From assembly GCF_001293735.1 (NCBI RefSeq), contig NZ_BCAH01000024.1, positions 1 through 35,650 of the forward strand: a stretch of 35,650 nucleotides of DNA, given 5' to 3'. Positions within the stretch are counted from its first letter, which is position 1. Every line of letters begins with the position of its first letter. Made by a program: the position numbers and the translations under genes. The notes under the pieces were generated by a model. That model was not told where the DNA came from, did not search any database, and saw only the letters and a program-made list of their open reading frames with translations. Origin of the DNA: Limosilactobacillus gorillae (GTDB lineage Bacteria > Bacillota > Bacilli > Lactobacillales > Lactobacillaceae). Shown here piece after piece: positions 34,657 to 35,650 of the stretch.

Positions 34657-35640
34657 ATGACACTGGCTGTAAACGGGCGAATTTTCTTAGGAACGACTGA
34701 GGACCATTTTGAGAATGGAATGCGCTTTGAAAACGGACGGGTGACCGAAGTTGGAAATGGTTTGGTTCCAAAACTGGGTGAAGACGTGCTTGATTTGAAG
34801 GGGCGCTTGGTTTTACCAGGACTAATTGACGTCCATACCCACCCGAAGTACATTGCTGACGCCCTACACGGGGTTGCCTGTACGCCTCCGGTGGTTAACA
34901 GCATTGATGAAATGGTGGCGGCTCTGAGGCAATCTCCTGCTTACGGTGCCGGCCCAGATGTTTGGATCGAAGGCTGGGGATTTGATGAGACTAAGCTAAA
35001 GGAACACCGATCGCCTACCAAGGAGGATTTGGACCGGGTATCAATGACCCAGCCGGTCTTCATTTACCGTTCTGATTGTCACTCCTCGGTCGGTAACTCA
35101 CGGGCCCTTGCCTTGGCAGGGATTAGCCGCGATACGCCGGATCCAGTGGGCGGTAAAATTGAGCGCGATGAAAACGGAGAGCCGACTGGTTTTATGCGTG
35201 AGGTGGCTGCCACTCAGCTCCTGATCCAGGCTAAGTCTTCGCAAAGCTATCAGGGCGACGTTAAGAATCTGGTTGATAGCTCGAATCACTACTTGGCCAA
35301 TGGTTTAGTGGCAATTGGTGAGATGATGGGACGTAAGCAGCCCTATGATTCTTGGCAGCTCTATGTCGATGCCTTTAAAGAGGAATTTGTTCCCAAAGCG
35401 ACTTTGTACTATGTCCTTGATGAATTAAATTACGGCGCCCCTCTGTCAAAAAAAATTAGTGGTAAGCTACGGGTGGCCGGGATCAAGGTCTTTATGGATG
35501 GTAGTATTTCGGGGGAAACGGCTGATAATAAGGATCCCTATCCGGATGATAAGCGGGGAATCTTACTGACCGACCGGGACAAGTTGATCACTGCCGTCGA
35601 AATGGCCAGGCAGGCTGACCTTCAACTGGCCGTTCATTGA
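34657..35640 (+). CDS. YtcJ-like amidohydrolase (amidohydrolase 3 family), truncated or interrupted
   Basis: A 327-residue N-terminal part of an amidohydrolase-3 protein, a metal-dependent hydrolase with a TIM-barrel domain. Metal ligands H60 and H62 (DVHTHP), the DCHSSVGNSRAL segment and GIKVFMDGSISGETA are present. The reading frame ends at a TGA (35638-35640) right after LAVH, where full-length homologues (usually over 500 residues) continue with a conserved H-A-I-G-D-type metal-binding stretch. The C-terminal third is therefore missing. The ATG at 34657 has AAAGGG 10 bases upstream; upstream TTG and ATG codons overlap that site. Substrate unknown. Confidence 0.8.
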   Translation: MTLAVNGRIFLGTTEDHFENGMRFENGRVTEVGNGLVPKLGEDVLDLKGRLVLPGLIDVHTHPKYIADALHGVACTPPVVNSIDEMVAALRQSPAYGAGPDVWIEGWGFDETKLKEHRSPTKEDLDRVSMTQPVFIYRSDCHSSVGNSRALALAGISRDTPDPVGGKIERDENGEPTGFMREVAATQLLIQAKSSQSYQGDVKNLVDSSNHYLANGLVAIGEMMGRKQPYDSWQLYVDAFKEEFVPKATLYYVLDELNYGAPLSKKISGKLRVAGIKVFMDGSISGETADNKDPYPDDKRGILLTDRDKLITAVEMARQADLQLAVH

Positions 35641-35650
35641 TATATTATGG

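Overview
The window looks like chromosomal core DNA of a low-to-mid GC Gram-positive of the Lactobacillaceae, most likely a heterofermentative lactobacillus close to Limosilactobacillus. This rests on the 3' tail of 5S rRNA followed by a long tRNA array, the order spx-mecA-coiA-yjbH-relQ-nadK-rlu, small proteins that look like the lactobacillar DUF4044, DUF3397 and DUF1831 families, and a complete Firmicute division and cell-wall (dcw) cluster ending in a T-box-controlled ileS. The genus is an inference; no 16S rRNA is present.

Layout. 1-1444: end of an rRNA operon and 16 tRNA genes, closed by a terminator. 1534-1920: a second, separately promoted tRNA operon (Glu-fMet-Asp) that carries a perfect 162-bp copy of the fMet-Asp unit. 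2089-2589 (minus): an ABM-fold protein. 2894-8500: stress and proteolysis regulators (Spx, MecA, YjbH), CoiA, and the RelQ-NadK-pseudouridine synthase operon. 8561-9592 (minus): 6-phosphogluconolactonase. 9706-13517: RlmA, TrmL and the DNA translocase FtsK. 13653-13769 (minus): a 38-residue DUF4044-like membrane peptide. 13885-27862: a DUF3397-like protein and then mraZ-rsmH-ftsL-ftsI-mraY-murD-murG-divIB-ftsA-ftsZ-sepF-yggT-ylmH-divIVA. 27870-30948: T-box leader and ileS. 31109-33169: cold-shock-like protein, Nudix hydrolase, a small membrane protein, MtnN and a DUF1831-like protein. 33286-34419: mnmA. 34657-35640: a YtcJ-like amidohydrolase that stops early at the window edge.

How it works together. 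Spx is a thiol-stress transcription factor degraded by ClpXP with the YjbH adaptor, and MecA is the ClpC adaptor, so two Clp adaptors and one substrate sit within 3 kb. The dcw block makes lipid II (MraY, MurD, MurG), builds the Z-ring (FtsA, FtsZ, SepF), makes septal wall (FtsI, FtsL, DivIB) and places the septum (DivIVA). It is headed by MraZ with a visible array of 10-bp-phased GTGG boxes. The ileS T-box reads Ile, and its cognate tRNA-Ile(GAT) gene lies in the array at the start of the window.

Most of the window is conserved core. The points that stand out are regulatory: ribosome binding sites and terminators that share bases, terminators hidden inside neighbouring coding sequences, two structured leaders or small-RNA candidates (about 10600-10703 and 30975-31070), and anomalies in individual tRNA genes. 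I saw no CRISPR array, prophage or complete insertion sequence, and no clear new defence or mobile system.
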